From Cytobacillus sp. NJ13 (GTDB taxonomy: Bacteria > Bacillota > Bacilli > Bacillales > Cytobacillaceae), in the NCBI GenBank assembly GCA_030348385.1, contig JAUCFP010000006.1, positions 1,612,001 through 1,676,000 of the forward strand: DNA of 64,000 nt, written 5' to 3'. The translations under genes and the position numbers were made by a program. Positions 26,461 to 36,232 of this stretch are shown in pieces. The notes under the pieces were generated by a model. The model searched no databases, was not told the DNA's origin, and was given only the letters and a program-made list of their open reading frames with translations. Each line of letters opens with the position of its first letter. The stretch's first letter is position 1.

Positions 26461-27384
26461 TCACCTTGGAAATCTGTTATAGAAATTCCGAAATGAAAAT
26501 TTTTCAGCTTGTATATCAGAATAATATTTTGTTAATTCATTTATCAGGCTATCGTATTTTCTTGCATCCTCCAAACCTGTAACTCTTCCATCCGTACCGT
26601 CAAAATCCGAACCAAAGCCTACATGATTTTCTCCTCCAAGTGAACATACATGTTCAAGATGTCTTAGGATATCAGTAATCGTGGCTGTTTGTTTTCCTGA
26701 TAAAAACTCCGTCACAAATGTAATGCCCATCACACTGTCCCGGTCAATCAGAGCTTCGATCTGTTCGTTTGATAAATTGCGGGGATTCGGGCACAGCGAA
26801 TAGCAGTTCGAGTGAGAGGCAAAAGGATAGTCCGCCCATTCCATCACATCCCAGAACCCGCGTTCAGAAAGATGGGATACATCGCACCATGCTTTGCTGG
26901 CATTTAATTCATATACCACTTGTTTGCCAAATAAAGAAAGCCCTGCCCCCCTTTCTTCAAGCACTCCATCAGCCGCACAGTTTGCATAATTCCAGGTCAA
27001 TCCCACTGAAGACACTCCCAGCCTGAGAAGCGTCTTCAATTTAAGCAGATCGCAGCCAACTGCCTCACATCCCTCCAGTGTCAGCACTGCCCCTACTTCA
27101 TCATTCTGCAGCAGGTCGATGTCCCGGCTGCTTCTAATGAGCTTTAATTGCGGGTTGGGTTTAAGCACTTTATCGTAAAACAGATCGGTCATATATAGGG
27201 CTGCGTTGAACTTCATTTCCGGATGGACAGATTCAGGAACATATATAGCAAAGCATTGAACCTTTAAACGGGAAGCCTGCAGCCCTTCCAGGTTCACCTG
27301 AAGACTGCCTGAATTTTTAAAGTCAACCTTTCTGTCCATAAACATTTTATATAGGACATCACAATGTGCATCAAATATTTTCAC
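26461..27384 (-). CDS. Membrane dipeptidase (renal dipeptidase, M19) family protein
   Basis: 307 residues of the M19 amidohydrolase fold. Metal ligands are visible: the HxD pair in DAHCDVL (residues 5-11), the Glu in LTLEGCEAVG (about 118), and His residues in CDVSHLSERGFW and FASHSNCY. The Asp side is in VGFGSDFDGTDG. Family members hydrolyse dipeptides, often with D-residues, in the cytoplasm of bacteria. It stands between spoVS and korA, where B. subtilis has tdh-kbl. Single gene; no clear terminator after it. Confidence 0.92.
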   Translation of the reverse strand: MKIFDAHCDVLYKMFMDRKVDFKNSGSLQVNLEGLQASRLKVQCFAIYVPESVHPEMKFNAALYMTDLFYDKVLKPNPQLKLIRSSRDIDLLQNDEVGAVLTLEGCEAVGCDLLKLKTLLRLGVSSVGLTWNYANCAADGVLEERGAGLSLFGKQVVYELNASKAWCDVSHLSERGFWDVMEWADYPFASHSNCYSLCPNPRNLSNEQIEALIDRDSVMGITFVTEFLSGKQTATITDILRHLEHVCSLGGENHVGFGSDFDGTDGRVTGLEDARKYDSLINELTKYYSDIQAEKFSFRNFYNRFPR

Positions 27385-27423
27385 GCTGTTTTCCTCCCAT
27401 TATCTGCATAGCTTTATCTTATT

Positions 27424-27463
27424 AAAAAAAGAACCTGTTTGCCTAAGATGCAAACAGGTTTTA
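27424..27463 (-). terminator. spoVS terminator
   Basis: AACCTGTTTGC/GCAAACAGGTT perfect stem with a long T-run on the minus strand; separates spoVS from the dipeptidase gene. Confidence 0.9.
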
Positions 27464-27538
27464 ATATTTTTGCACGAATTTATATTTTGCTGACTTATGC
27501 ATATAACAAAGGATGATTTCCCATTCTGAAGCTTTTGC

Positions 27539-27799
27539 CTAACGCGGCTCCACAATCAGCTTAATGGCAGTCCGCTCTTCGCCGTCAATCAGGATATCCG
27601 TGAATGCAGGGATACAAATTAAATCCACTCCGCTAGGCGCTACGAATCCTCTTGCGATCGCTACTGCCTTAACAGCCTGGTTCAATGCACCCGCACCAAT
27701 TGCCTGGATTTCCGCACTTCCTCTTTCGCGAAGAACTCCGGCAAGCGCACCAGCTACAGAATTAGGATTAGATTTTGCTGAAACTTTTAATATTTCCAT
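27539..27799 (-). CDS. spoVS: Stage V sporulation protein S
   Basis: 86 residues, the invariant length of SpoVS. The sequence MEILKVSAKSNPNSVAGALAG and GAGALNQAVKAVAIARGFVAP are nearly identical across Bacillaceae. It is a small dimeric Alba-like fold protein that affects coat assembly and septation timing; nucleic-acid binding is suspected. RBS GAGGAGG; monocistronic. Confidence 0.98.
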   Translation of the reverse strand: MEILKVSAKSNPNSVAGALAGVLRERGSAEIQAIGAGALNQAVKAVAIARGFVAPSGVDLICIPAFTDILIDGEERTAIKLIVEPR

Positions 27800-27850
27800 T
27801 CCTAGCTCCTCCTCGTTTTACCCCTCCTGTATGCATTGCTCAAAGCGCTG

Positions 27851-27879
27851 ATTCGCCTTCTGCAAAGGCAGAATGCCTT
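27851..27879 (-). promoter_or_regulatory. Possible sigma-H promoter of spoVS
   Basis: Minus-strand AAGGCATT (27872-27879) and AGGCGAAT (27851-27858) separated by 13 bases resemble the sigma-H pattern AGGAnnT plus GAAT. spoVS is sigma-H dependent in B. subtilis. Match is moderate. Confidence 0.35.
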
Positions 27880-28035
27880 CAGATAAGCAATTACTTTCCG
27901 TTCATGCACATCCCGCTTTGATGGAATTTAGCACCAGGTCTATATATCATTCCATTGCTACTATATTCAGCTTAGAATTCACATATTCCGGCTTGGACAA
28001 AAAAAGCATGGTTTTAAGCTGAATTTTCTGCAAAA

Positions 28036-28071
28036 ACTAAAAAACTGCACTCGGACATCCGAATGCAGGTT
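28036..28071 (-). terminator. ymdB terminator
   Basis: CTGCATTCGG/CCGAGTGCAG hairpin with TTTTTT after it on the minus strand. Confidence 0.85.
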
Positions 28072-28079
28072 TTATCAGT

Positions 28080-28877
28080 TTATGAGTAAAAAGGATGGTC
28101 ATCGTTAATCAAGATCCGGTCAATTTTTTTTGCCAGACCCGTTTTTGGACTCAGCTCAATGAATGCTGCACTTAATTGGGTCCTGCCTTCTTTCGGAACC
28201 TCAAATCGAACCGGCAGTCCAGTCAAAAACCTTTTGATTACAGCTTCTTTTTCAACACCAAGGATACCGTCATAAGGGCCTGTCATTCCCACATCAGACA
28301 TAAAGGCTGTCCCGCCAGGCAAAATACGGTTATCGGCTGTCTGCACATGTGTATGCGTACCAACGACTGCTGATACTTTTCCATCCAAATACCAGCCCAT
28401 TGCCTGTTTTTCACTTGTTGCTTCCGCATGAAAATCAACAAAAATGAACGGAGTCCTTTCACGGGCTTCTTTTATCAGTTCATCCGCCTTTTGGAAAGGA
28501 CAATCACTTGTATTCATAAAAGTCCTGCCCTGAAGGCTGATAACCGCTACTTCCTCTGTATTAAATTTTAAAAACACCATGCCTTTGCCAGGATTATTTG
28601 AAGGAAAATTGGCCGGACGAACCATATATTTAGCGCGGTCAATGAATTCAAAAATTTCCCGGTTATCCCAAGTATGATTTCCGAGAGTTACCGCCTGAGC
28701 ACCAGCCTCCAGAAAGCCGCGGTAAATCTTTTCCGTAATTCCCTTTCCACCCGCTGCATTTTCCCCATTAATAATCGTGATATGAGGGCGGTATTTTTCT
28801 TTTAGCTTCGGTACATATTCAGTGATCATATCCCGCCCCTGGGATCCTACTACATCTCCGACAAACAATATATTCAT
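28080..28877 (-). CDS. ymdB: YmdB, metallophosphoesterase (cyclic nucleotide phosphodiesterase)
   Basis: 265 residues, TIGR00282 family. Di-metal ligands are in MNILFVGDVVGSQGRD, INGENAAGGKG, TLGNHTWDNREI and the C-terminal GTHTHVQTADNRI. B. subtilis YmdB hydrolyses 2'3'- and 3'5'-cAMP and governs biofilm versus motility decisions. It is 130 bases after rny and probably co-transcribed, as in B. subtilis, though a hairpin overlaps the rny end. Confidence 0.96.
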   Translation of the reverse strand: MNILFVGDVVGSQGRDMITEYVPKLKEKYRPHITIINGENAAGGKGITEKIYRGFLEAGAQAVTLGNHTWDNREIFEFIDRAKYMVRPANFPSNNPGKGMVFLKFNTEEVAVISLQGRTFMNTSDCPFQKADELIKEARERTPFIFVDFHAEATSEKQAMGWYLDGKVSAVVGTHTHVQTADNRILPGGTAFMSDVGMTGPYDGILGVEKEAVIKRFLTGLPVRFEVPKEGRTQLSAAFIELSPKTGLAKKIDRILINDDHPFYS

Positions 28878-28983
28878 GTCATATCCCTTTCTGTTTTTAA
28901 AGATATATGTATGCTTTTCCAGTCATTTTTATTAGTTTAACACAGTTTTCTGCATCAATATAAAGCACACCCCGAAATAGAAA

Positions 28984-29012
28984 TAAAGCGATGCATGTGC
29001 ATCGCTTTATTT
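28984..29012 (-). terminator. Hairpin at the end of rny
   Basis: AAAGCGATGCA/TGCATCGCTTT perfect stem overlapping the rny stop codon region, followed by ATTTC on the minus strand. The weak U-tract suggests partial termination or a processing/stability element before ymdB. Confidence 0.65.
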
Positions 29013-30569
29013 TGCATATTCAACGGCCCTCGTTTCACGGATAACCGTGACCTTGATGTGTCCTGGATAATCAAGTTCCTCTTCAATTTTCTTACGGATA
29101 TCCCTTGCCAAACGATGAGCTTCAAGGTCATCAATTTGTTCAGGCTTAACCATAATGCGAATTTCGCGTCCTGCCTGAATGGCAAATGATTTTTCAACGC
29201 CATCATAGGATTCTGAAATCTCTTCAAGCTTTTCCAAACGGCGAATATAGTTCTCAAGCGTCTCTCTTCTTGCTCCAGGTCTTGCTGCTGATAAAGCATC
29301 AGCTGCAGCGACAAGTACCGCAATGATCGATGTAGGCTCTGTGTCTCCATGGTGTGAAGCGATACTGTTGATGACAACAGGATGCTCCTTATACTTAGTG
29401 GCAAGTTCCACACCAATTTCAACATGGCTTCCTTCCACTTCATGGTCGATTGCTTTACCGATATCATGAAGCAATCCTGCACGGCGTGCCAATGTTTCGT
29501 CCTGTCCCAATTCGGCAGCCAGCAAACCTGAAAGCTGAGCCACTTCCATTGAATGCTTTAACACATTCTGACCGTAGCTTGTACGGAATTTTAAACGGCC
29601 AAGAATTTTGATTAAATCTGGATGCAGACCGTGAACACCAACCTCGAAAGTGGTTTGTTCACCAATTTCACGGATGTGTTCATCCACTTCACGGCGGGCC
29701 TTATCAACCATTTCCTCAATCCGGGCTGGATGGATGCGTCCGTCTTGAACCAGTTTGTCTAAAGCTAAGCGTGCAGTCTCACGCCGAATTGGATCAAAAC
29801 CGGATAAAATAACCGCTTCCGGCGTATCATCGATTATGAGATCAATTCCAGTCAGAGTTTCCAGAGTACGGATATTACGGCCTTCACGGCCAATAATGCG
29901 CCCTTTCATCTCATCATTTGGCAGGTTGACAACTGATACAGTAGTTTCTGCTACATGATCCGCTGCACATCTTTGGATAGCCAGTGACAAGATTTCCTTC
30001 GCTTTCTTATCTGAGTCCTCTTTCGCTCTAGTCTCGCTCTCTTTTACCATAATAGCGACATCGTGAGCCACTTCCTGCTCAGTGCGCTCTAAAATGATGG
30101 ACTTTGCCTCTTCACGAGTCAAGCCTGAGATACGTTCCAGCTCAGCTTGCTGCTCTTTAATCATCTCGTCCACTTTGCTTTCCATCTCTTCAATATGCTG
30201 TTGTCTTTTGCTAAGAGAATCGTCCCTCTTTTCTAAAAGCACTTCACGTTTATCTAACGTTTCATCTTTGCGATCAAGGTTCTCTTCTCTTTGCATTAAG
30301 CGATTTTCTTGTTTTTGCAGTTCATTTCTTCGATCACGAATTTCACTTTCCGCATCTGTGCGAAGCTTGTGAATTTCATCTTTCGCTTCAAGCAGGGCTT
30401 CTTTCTTAGTAGCCTCAGCTTCTCGCTTTGCGTCTTCCAAAATCTGCTCAGCAGCATCTTTAGCTCCTGCAATTTTTGCTTCGGCAATAGATTTGCGAAC
30501 AAAATAGCCAACAATAGCACCGACGATTAGGCCAAGCAAAATGGAGATGATTGCTGTTACTAGATCCAT
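29007..30569 (-). CDS. rny: Ribonuclease Y
   Basis: 520 residues from the second ATG (30569), which has better spacing from GGAGGTG than the one at 30572; B. subtilis RNase Y is also 520. One N-terminal membrane helix ([20 protein letters not shown]), a long coiled coil rich in Glu, Lys and Arg (about residues 30-195), a KH domain ([20 protein letters not shown]) and an HD phosphohydrolase domain ([19 protein letters not shown]). Major initiator of mRNA decay in Bacillus, membrane-anchored and regulated by RicAFT (ricA at 21275-21700). Confidence 0.98.
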   Translation of the reverse strand: MDLVTAIISILLGLIVGAIVGYFVRKSIAEAKIAGAKDAAEQILEDAKREAEATKKEALLEAKDEIHKLRTDAESEIRDRRNELQKQENRLMQREENLDRKDETLDKREVLLEKRDDSLSKRQQHIEEMESKVDEMIKEQQAELERISGLTREEAKSIILERTEQEVAHDVAIMVKESETRAKEDSDKKAKEILSLAIQRCAADHVAETTVSVVNLPNDEMKGRIIGREGRNIRTLETLTGIDLIIDDTPEAVILSGFDPIRRETARLALDKLVQDGRIHPARIEEMVDKARREVDEHIREIGEQTTFEVGVHGLHPDLIKILGRLKFRTSYGQNVLKHSMEVAQLSGLLAAELGQDETLARRAGLLHDIGKAIDHEVEGSHVEIGVELATKYKEHPVVINSIASHHGDTEPTSIIAVLVAAADALSAARPGARRETLENYIRRLEKLEEISESYDGVEKSFAIQAGREIRIMVKPEQIDDLEAHRLARDIRKKIEEELDYPGHIKVTVIRETRAVEYAK

Positions 30570-30599
30570 CATTTCACCTCCTCTTGCTATGAACTTGTT

Positions 30600-30940
30600 T
30601 GTGTTACGTTTTTTAAAGTGTCGGCATGTACATTGTCCAATTCAACATACAGCACTAAGGCTTTTAAACGTTTCAATCTTAAAAAAGCATTGGGCATCCA
30701 TTTTGGGCTGGCATAATATTAACGTATGAATAGCCAATGGAGCCTGGAGCCAGACAATGTCTAACTCAATAAGAATTTCTTTACATATAAAATGTAAAAT
30801 ATACATTTTTAATTGTAAAGCTGTGGAATTTTATTGTCAAGGGTTTGTCCTAATGGCTTTTCTTAATATTTCGATTGGTTTGAACTCTTAATAATTTTGA
30901 GCAAGTTTTGGCTATATTAAAAAATGCACTAATTATCCAT
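30600..30940. other. Intergenic region between recA and rny, no gene seen
   Basis: About 340 AT-rich bases between the recA terminator and the rny RBS. No supported coding region, RNA structure or repeat. It should hold the rny promoter, which I could not place with confidence. Confidence 0.5.
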
Positions 30941-30941
30941 A

Positions 30942-30974
30942 AGAAAAGCAAAGCCGCCCGGGCTTTGCTTTTTC
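30942..30974 (-). terminator. recA terminator
   Basis: AAGCAAAGCC/GGCTTTGCTT stem with GGGCGG-type loop and TTTTC on the minus strand. Confidence 0.85.
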
Positions 30975-30980
30975 TTTGTA

Positions 30981-32021
30981 TTAATCGATCAGCTCGAATT
31001 CTTCCTGCTCTTCGTCTCCGCTGATTACTTTATCTTCGTCAAGTCCGTAGTGTTCACGGATTTGTTTTTGGATAGTGAGGCGGATTTCCGGATTTTCTTT
31101 TAGGAATACTTTGGCGTTTTCACGGCCTTGGCCTAAGCGCTCTTCGTTAAATGAGTACCATGAACCGCTCTTTTGAACAATATCCAGTTCAGAGCCAAGA
31201 TCGATGATTTCCCCTTCCTTCGAAATTCCTTCACCGTACATGATATCTACTTCCGCTACTCTGAATGGAGGAGCGACTTTGTTTTTGACAACTTTGATCT
31301 TTGTCTTATTACCAACCATTTCATTGCCCTGCTTAAGGGTTTCTGCACGGCGTACTTCAAGACGGACAGAAGAGTAGAATTTCAATGCGCGTCCGCCAGG
31401 AGTGGTTTCAGGGTTTCCGAACATAACTCCGACTTTTTCACGGATCTGGTTAATGAAAATCGCAATGGTTTTAGATTTGTTGATTGCACCTGATAGTTTA
31501 CGAAGCGCCTGGGACATAAGGCGGGCCTGCAAACCAACATGGGAGTCACCCATTTCCCCTTCAATTTCAGCCTTTGGCACAAGGGCTGCAACAGAGTCAA
31601 TTACCAGGATATCAACAGCGCCGCTTCGAACAAGAGCTTCTGCAATTTCAAGCGCCTGCTCACCTGTATCCGGCTGGGAAAGAAGAAGCTCGTCAATATT
31701 TACACCAAGCTTTTGTGCATAAACAGGGTCTAGAGCATGTTCAGCATCGATAAAAGCTGCTTGTCCGCCGCTTGCCTGAACCTCTGCAATTGCATGCAGG
31801 GCTACTGTTGTTTTACCTGAGCTCTCAGGTCCATAAATTTCAATAATACGTCCTCTTGGGTAGCCGCCTACCCCAAGAGCTGCATCAAGGGCAAGGGATC
31901 CGCTTGGTGCAGTGGAAATTTTGCGGTCAGTCTGTTCACCAAGCTTCATGATAGAACCTTTACCAAATTGCTTTTCTATTTGTTTTAACGCCATTTCAAG
32001 AGCTGCTTGACGATCACTCAC
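30981..32021 (-). CDS. recA: Recombinase RecA
   Basis: 346 residues (B. subtilis 348). Walker [15 protein letters not shown] (about residues 65-78), Walker [14 protein letters not shown], loop L2 region [21 protein letters not shown] and the acidic C terminus [10 protein letters not shown]. It forms the nucleoprotein filament for homologous recombination and triggers LexA self-cleavage. Its own promoter carries a LexA box (32136-32149), so it is SOS-induced. cinA is upstream but separated by a terminator. Confidence 0.99.
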   Translation of the reverse strand: MSDRQAALEMALKQIEKQFGKGSIMKLGEQTDRKISTAPSGSLALDAALGVGGYPRGRIIEIYGPESSGKTTVALHAIAEVQASGGQAAFIDAEHALDPVYAQKLGVNIDELLLSQPDTGEQALEIAEALVRSGAVDILVIDSVAALVPKAEIEGEMGDSHVGLQARLMSQALRKLSGAINKSKTIAIFINQIREKVGVMFGNPETTPGGRALKFYSSVRLEVRRAETLKQGNEMVGNKTKIKVVKNKVAPPFRVAEVDIMYGEGISKEGEIIDLGSELDIVQKSGSWYSFNEERLGQGRENAKVFLKENPEIRLTIQKQIREHYGLDEDKVISGDEEQEEFELID

Positions 32022-32043
32022 TAATAGTTCCTCCTTTTATATA

Positions 32044-32071
32044 GACGAATCTATCTTTTGATTAGATTCGT
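32044..32071 (-). other. Stem-loop in the recA mRNA leader
   Basis: ACGAATCTA and TAGATTCGT form a perfect 9-bp stem with a loop of about 9 bases, between the promoter and the recA RBS. No T-run follows, so it is not a terminator. It may stabilise the 5' end. Confidence 0.5.
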
Positions 32072-32097
32072 GTTGTCTCATCTCAAAACCTAACTCT

Positions 32098-32149
32098 ACT
32101 ATAAACCTTTTCAATGCATTTGTCGAGCAAAAAGTCGAACATCCATTCG
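32098..32149 (-). promoter_or_regulatory. recA promoter with LexA (SOS) box
   Basis: Minus-strand -35 TCGACA (32121-32126) and -10 TATAGT (32098-32103), 17 bases apart. Immediately upstream, CGAACATCCATTCG (32136-32149, as on the plus strand) matches the Bacillus LexA box CGAACN4GTTCG with one mismatch. The placement just upstream of the -35 is usual for Gram-positive recA. Confidence 0.82.
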
Positions 32150-32273
32150 ATTTTTTTCACCGGGACATTTTGCCCGAAAATATCAATTCATGGGGAGGAA
32201 AATGGAATTTTCAGGTGTGAATCAATAGGAGAAATGGCATTTCGATAAGTATTCTGTCTATTTTTCAGGCTAT

Positions 32274-32306
32274 TAAAAAATCAGAACGCTTAGGCGCTCT
32301 GACTTT
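32274..32306 (-). terminator. cinA terminator
   Basis: TCAGAGCGC/GCGTTCTGA hairpin with TTTTTT on the minus strand, overlapping the cinA stop codon. Confidence 0.85.
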
Positions 32307-33540
32307 CTTTTAATGCTTTTATAAGAAAATGGCAGCCGTATTTTACCGTACGGACCCGGTTTGCTGCCCTGGTTCCCCCAAGGTTCAGCTTTTCAGTCTG
32401 GACAGGCTTTCCTTTTATCCAGATGCCTATATATACGGTTCCCACCGGATTGCCTTCCAGTTCGTCAGGACCTGCAACACCTGTGAAGCTGATCCCGATA
32501 TCTGAGTTAGTCAGACTGGCGATATTCTCAGCAAGCTCTGCAGCGCACTGAGTACTGACGACCCCCTCGTTATCAATCGTTTCTTTGCGGACTTTTAAAA
32601 CTTCAGCCTTAACTTCGTTTGTATAGCAAACCACTCCGCCTTTTAGAAGACTGCCTGCTCCCGGAATAGATGTAAACTCCTGCTGGAACATGCCGCCTGT
32701 TAAACTCTCAGCAGCGGAAATAGTCATATTGTTTTCCTTGATCAGCTTGGTAAGCTCATACATCAAGGAAGTTTCATCGTAGCCATAGAAGAATTCGCCG
32801 ACACGATCGAGGATTTTGGCTTCAGTTTCATCCATCAGCACCATAGCGGTGTTAGGCTGGCTATGCTTTGCCGTAAGCCTTAGCGTGACTTCCCCATTAG
32901 AGGCAAGCGGGGCAATCGTTGGATTACTCTGCGCATCGATAATATCTTCAATCTCAGTTTCAAGCATGGCTTCTCCAATCCCGAAAAAGTGCAATACCCG
33001 GGAAACAATCACATCATCAGTGCCCAGCTTGGATTGCATGGCTGGAAAAGCATGTTTCAGGAACATAGGCTCCATTTCATTTGGCGGTCCCGGAAGTAGC
33101 ATAAAAACATGCCCGCCATTATCGGAAATCATTCCAGGAGCCATTCCATGCTCGTTAGGAAGCACTTGTGCATCCTCAAGTACAAGAGCCTGTTTTTTAT
33201 TATTTTCAGTCATCTCTCTGTCAGTCCGTTTAAAATACAGCTGTATGGATTCAAGCGCCTGTTCATCCATGACAAGCTCTTTGCCAAGATGGCGGGCAAT
33301 CGTTTCTTTCGTCAAATCATCCTTTGTCGGCCCCAGCCCGCCAGTGAAAACGATCAAATCTGATCGATCTTCAGCAATTTTGATCACAGACTTCAGGCGT
33401 TCAGGGTTATCGCCAACCACTGTATGGTAAAAAACATTAATGCCCAGTTCAGCAAGCTGCCGGGAAAGAAAGCGGGCATTTGTATTAACGATTTGTCCAA
33501 GTAAAAGCTCAGACCCGACAGCTATAATTTCTGCATTCAT
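32290..33540 (-). CDS. cinA: CinA family protein (competence/damage-inducible)
   Basis: 416 residues. N-terminal MoaB-like domain ([50 protein letters not shown]), and C-terminal PncC-like domain ([26 protein letters not shown]). The C-terminal half deamidates NMN in the pyridine nucleotide cycle, while the N-terminal half may act on ADP-ribose. It lies 27 bases after pgsA in the rodZ-pgsA-cinA order typical for Bacillus. Confidence 0.96.
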   Translation of the reverse strand: MNAEIIAVGSELLLGQIVNTNARFLSRQLAELGINVFYHTVVGDNPERLKSVIKIAEDRSDLIVFTGGLGPTKDDLTKETIARHLGKELVMDEQALESIQLYFKRTDREMTENNKKQALVLEDAQVLPNEHGMAPGMISDNGGHVFMLLPGPPNEMEPMFLKHAFPAMQSKLGTDDVIVSRVLHFFGIGEAMLETEIEDIIDAQSNPTIAPLASNGEVTLRLTAKHSQPNTAMVLMDETEAKILDRVGEFFYGYDETSLMYELTKLIKENNMTISAAESLTGGMFQQEFTSIPGAGSLLKGGVVCYTNEVKAEVLKVRKETIDNEGVVSTQCAAELAENIASLTNSDIGISFTGVAGPDELEGNPVGTVYIGIWIKGKPVQTEKLNLGGTRAANRVRTVKYGCHFLIKALKESQSA

Positions 33541-33567
33541 TCAAAAGCCCCTTTCTGGCTAAAAAAA

Positions 33568-34146
33568 TTACTTTGAGTTAATGAAGGCCTGCTTGTTTTT
33601 TGCAAAATAGTCCCAGCCGGACCAGATGGTAAAGAACATCGCAACCCATAGGGCAATCAGATCAAACGGAATTGAAACCATTTCAAAAATAATATTATGT
33701 AAAAGCAGTGCAGAAATGGCCACAATTTGAGCCCATGTTTTGATTTTGCCAAGCTGATTTGCTGCGACTACTTCTCCTTCCCCCGCCAGAACGAGCCTTA
33801 AACCTGTTACGGCAAATTCACGGCTGATGATAATAATCACAATCCAGGATGGAGCCAGCTCAAGATCAACCAGGACAATCAATGCCGCAGAGACCAGGAG
33901 CTTGTCTGCAAGCGGATCAAGAAACTTGCCCAGATTTGTAACCAGATTGTATTTGCGGGCAAAGTAGCCGTCGACCCAATCCGTAACTGAAGCAATGATA
34001 AAGATAAGAGCTCCAATCAGATGGGTTACCGGCATTTCCGCTCCAAGGAACTCTACACGTCCCCAGGAAAAAGGAACAAGCATTACGAGCAGAAATATTG
34101 GTATCATCATGATACGTGACACTGTAATTTTATTTGGCAGATTCAT
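33568..34146 (-). CDS. pgsA: CDP-diacylglycerol--glycerol-3-phosphate 3-phosphatidyltransferase
   Basis: 192 residues, integral membrane protein. The CDP-alcohol phosphatidyltransferase signature D-x2-D-G-x2-A-R-x8-G-x3-D-x3-D is complete in the segment starting DWVDGYFARKY and ending LDPLADK (about residues 62-88). It makes phosphatidylglycerophosphate, the committed step to phosphatidylglycerol and cardiolipin; essential in B. subtilis. Confidence 0.97.
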   Translation of the reverse strand: MNLPNKITVSRIMMIPIFLLVMLVPFSWGRVEFLGAEMPVTHLIGALIFIIASVTDWVDGYFARKYNLVTNLGKFLDPLADKLLVSAALIVLVDLELAPSWIVIIIISREFAVTGLRLVLAGEGEVVAANQLGKIKTWAQIVAISALLLHNIIFEMVSIPFDLIALWVAMFFTIWSGWDYFAKNKQAFINSK

Positions 34147-34244
34147 GTTTTACCTCCAAGTATAGTAAATGAAGCTTCTTGCAGAAAAAGGTCTCAAACA
34201 TTCGCTGTAAACCTTTTACTGATAATTTTTACATAAAAAGCGAA

Positions 34245-34274
34245 AATAGTCATCTAAAGAAGATGACTACTCGG
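34245..34274 (-). terminator. Possible rodZ terminator
   Basis: AGTCATCT/AGATGACT stem at the rodZ stop, then ATTTTCGCTTTTT on the minus strand; the U-tract is interrupted, so termination may be partial before pgsA. Confidence 0.55.
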
Positions 34275-35187
34275 TCTTCGGCGCGTACTTAATGGTTATA
34301 TCCTGCTTAACGGATTGTGAAGGCGGCACCTTATACTCAATTTTTTCGCCGTTTACATAGATTTCAGTTTGAGTCGAATTTCCGACTACAATGGAAGCTT
34401 CCGTTTCCTTTGAAAAGTCTACCTTCTGGCTTTTCGTGCCATCAGCTGTCAGCATTCCCTGGTAGAAGGAATTTCCTTTGCCGTTTTTGATATTCACCCA
34501 AGTTTCTCCTGTAGACACAACTTCAAGTTCAAACTTGTCCGCATTTTTCAATTCATAAACCGTTCCATTTCCGCTGGATTGCACCACAGCAACCTCCTGC
34601 TTTGGCGTTTCCTCGGCTTCTTGATCCTCGGCATTATCCTCAGCAGACTCTTTGTCAGCAGATTCTTCTTTCTTACCTGCTGATTCATCTTTATCATTTT
34701 CTTCTTTTTTACTATCTGCAAGGTTTTCAGACTCTTCTATTACCGTCTGTCCATCTGTCCGATCTGATGGCTTTTCATCATTATCCGCCTGATCTTTGGC
34801 CCCCAGGAAATTATAAAGGACCGCGATAAGACCAATTATAAAGACACCTATGAGTACCTTTGGAAGAATATCGAATACTTTTGAAGTCCTGCCCGAAAGA
34901 TCTTTTCTGGATTGAACACGGGATAGCTTTTCCGGAATATCATCATCCACCTGTGCCGGAATGTCATTTTTATACTGCTCGAAAATTTCTTCCGGCTCAA
35001 TTCCAACCGCTTCAGCATATTGCTTTATAAATGCCCTGACATAAAACTTTCCGGGCATCATGCTATAATCGCCCTCTTCAATTCCCATCAAATAGCGCTT
35101 TTGTATTTTTGTGACCTTTTGCAGATCGTCAAGGCTCATATCTTTAGCCAGCCGCGCTTCTTTTAAACGATTGCCTAGTTCTGTCAA
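34267..35187 (-). CDS. rodZ: RodZ-type cytoskeletal/cell-shape protein (YmfM)
   Basis: 306 residues. N-terminal Xre-like helix-turn-helix (GNRLKEARLAKDMSLDDLQKVTKI, residues 5-70), one membrane helix (VLIGVFIIGLIAVLYNFLG, about 110-128), a low-complexity Glu/Lys/Asp/Ser linker (about 130-200) and a C-terminal extracellular DUF4115 beta domain (FELEVVSTGETWVNIKNGKG). RodZ links MreB filaments to the wall-elongation machinery; MreBH is encoded in this window at 11272. Confidence 0.93.
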   Translation of the reverse strand: MTELGNRLKEARLAKDMSLDDLQKVTKIQKRYLMGIEEGDYSMMPGKFYVRAFIKQYAEAVGIEPEEIFEQYKNDIPAQVDDDIPEKLSRVQSRKDLSGRTSKVFDILPKVLIGVFIIGLIAVLYNFLGAKDQADNDEKPSDRTDGQTVIEESENLADSKKEENDKDESAGKKEESADKESAEDNAEDQEAEETPKQEVAVVQSSGNGTVYELKNADKFELEVVSTGETWVNIKNGKGNSFYQGMLTADGTKSQKVDFSKETEASIVVGNSTQTEIYVNGEKIEYKVPPSQSVKQDITIKYAPKTE

Positions 35188-35208
35188 TTTACAACACCTT
35201 CCAACTTA

Positions 35209-36000
35209 CTAAAAATCAAAGCCTCCAAAATCAGATTCAGAGAACATATTGTTTTTCTCTACTACATCATAAGTAATCTCTTCCTCAGGATCATGACGGA
35301 GCTCAATAATATAATCAAAATCATTAAGGGAGTATTCAGTGTTTTGCACAAAAATATCCGGATGCTCAACTACCTTTACTGCAGGAAGGCGCATAATTTC
35401 CCGAACGAGCTGCCAGTGCCGTTCGTTTGCACGTCTGGTTGAGACAATTCCGTCTATTATGAACAAATTGTTTTCATTGTATTCATCCTCGATCAGCTGG
35501 TTGCGTATTGTCTGCTTCAGCAGAGTGGATGAAACAAATAGCCAGCGTTTGTTAGCACAGACACTGGAAGCGACAATGGATTCTGTCTTTCCAACCCTTG
35601 GCATTCCCCTGATCCCTATTAGCTTGTGCCCTTCCTGTTTAAATAATTCGGCCATGAAATCTACTAAGAGGCCCAGCTCATCCCTGACAAACCTGAACGT
35701 TTTCTTGTCGTCGGCATCCCTTTGAATGTATCTTCCATGGCGAACAGCAAGACGGTCTCTCAGTTTAGGCTCCCGGAGCTTAATCACTTTAATCGTATCC
35801 ATTGTATTAAGAATAGATTTTAAGCGTTCAATCTGTTCGTGGTCCTTAGCCAAGATCAGCAAGCCTCTTCGGCCTTCATCCACACCATTGATCGTCACAA
35901 TATTAATGGAAAGCATACCCAGCAGGGAAGAAATGTCACCAAGCAAGCCGGGACGATTCTTTTGGATTTCATATTCCAAATACCATTCTGTTTTCTCCAC
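35209..36000 (-). CDS. ymfK: YmfK family protein (DUF3388), ACT-like plus P-loop-like domains
   Basis: 263 residues. Residues about 5-75 have an ACT-type pattern (EIQKNRPGLLGDISSLLGMLSINI, then a second strand-helix unit), as in amino-acid sensing domains. The second part contains GIRGMPRVGKTESIVAS (about 125-141), which matches a Walker A loop, and LFIIDGIVS, which could serve as a Walker B strand. No function is known. Conserved between rodZ and ymfJ as in B. subtilis. Confidence 0.88.
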   Translation of the reverse strand: MEKTEWYLEYEIQKNRPGLLGDISSLLGMLSINIVTINGVDEGRRGLLILAKDHEQIERLKSILNTMDTIKVIKLREPKLRDRLAVRHGRYIQRDADDKKTFRFVRDELGLLVDFMAELFKQEGHKLIGIRGMPRVGKTESIVASSVCANKRWLFVSSTLLKQTIRNQLIEDEYNENNLFIIDGIVSTRRANERHWQLVREIMRLPAVKVVEHPDIFVQNTEYSLNDFDYIIELRHDPEEEITYDVVEKNNMFSESDFGGFDF

Positions 36001-36180
36001 CGGAAAACCTCCTCCTGCATGATGCGCACCTATTTGCGCATTCTATATGTATATTTAACTTTTGGTTATGTAAATTTTTATTAAACTTATCCTAAATTTT
36101 CATCTAGGTTCTATAATATATGATTTTTTGCCAATATGAAAGAAAAAACCCGTTTGGCCGGGAAGGAAATCTTTTTGGGG

Positions 36181-36217
36181 AAAAAACGAAAAGAGAGGTA
36201 ATCCTCTCTTTTCGCTA
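36181..36217 (-). terminator. ymfJ terminator
   Basis: GCGAAAAGAGAGG/CCTCTCTTTTCG stem with a TTA loop and TTTTTT on the minus strand. Confidence 0.88.
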
Positions 36218-36232
36218 ATTGCTATTAAAATC

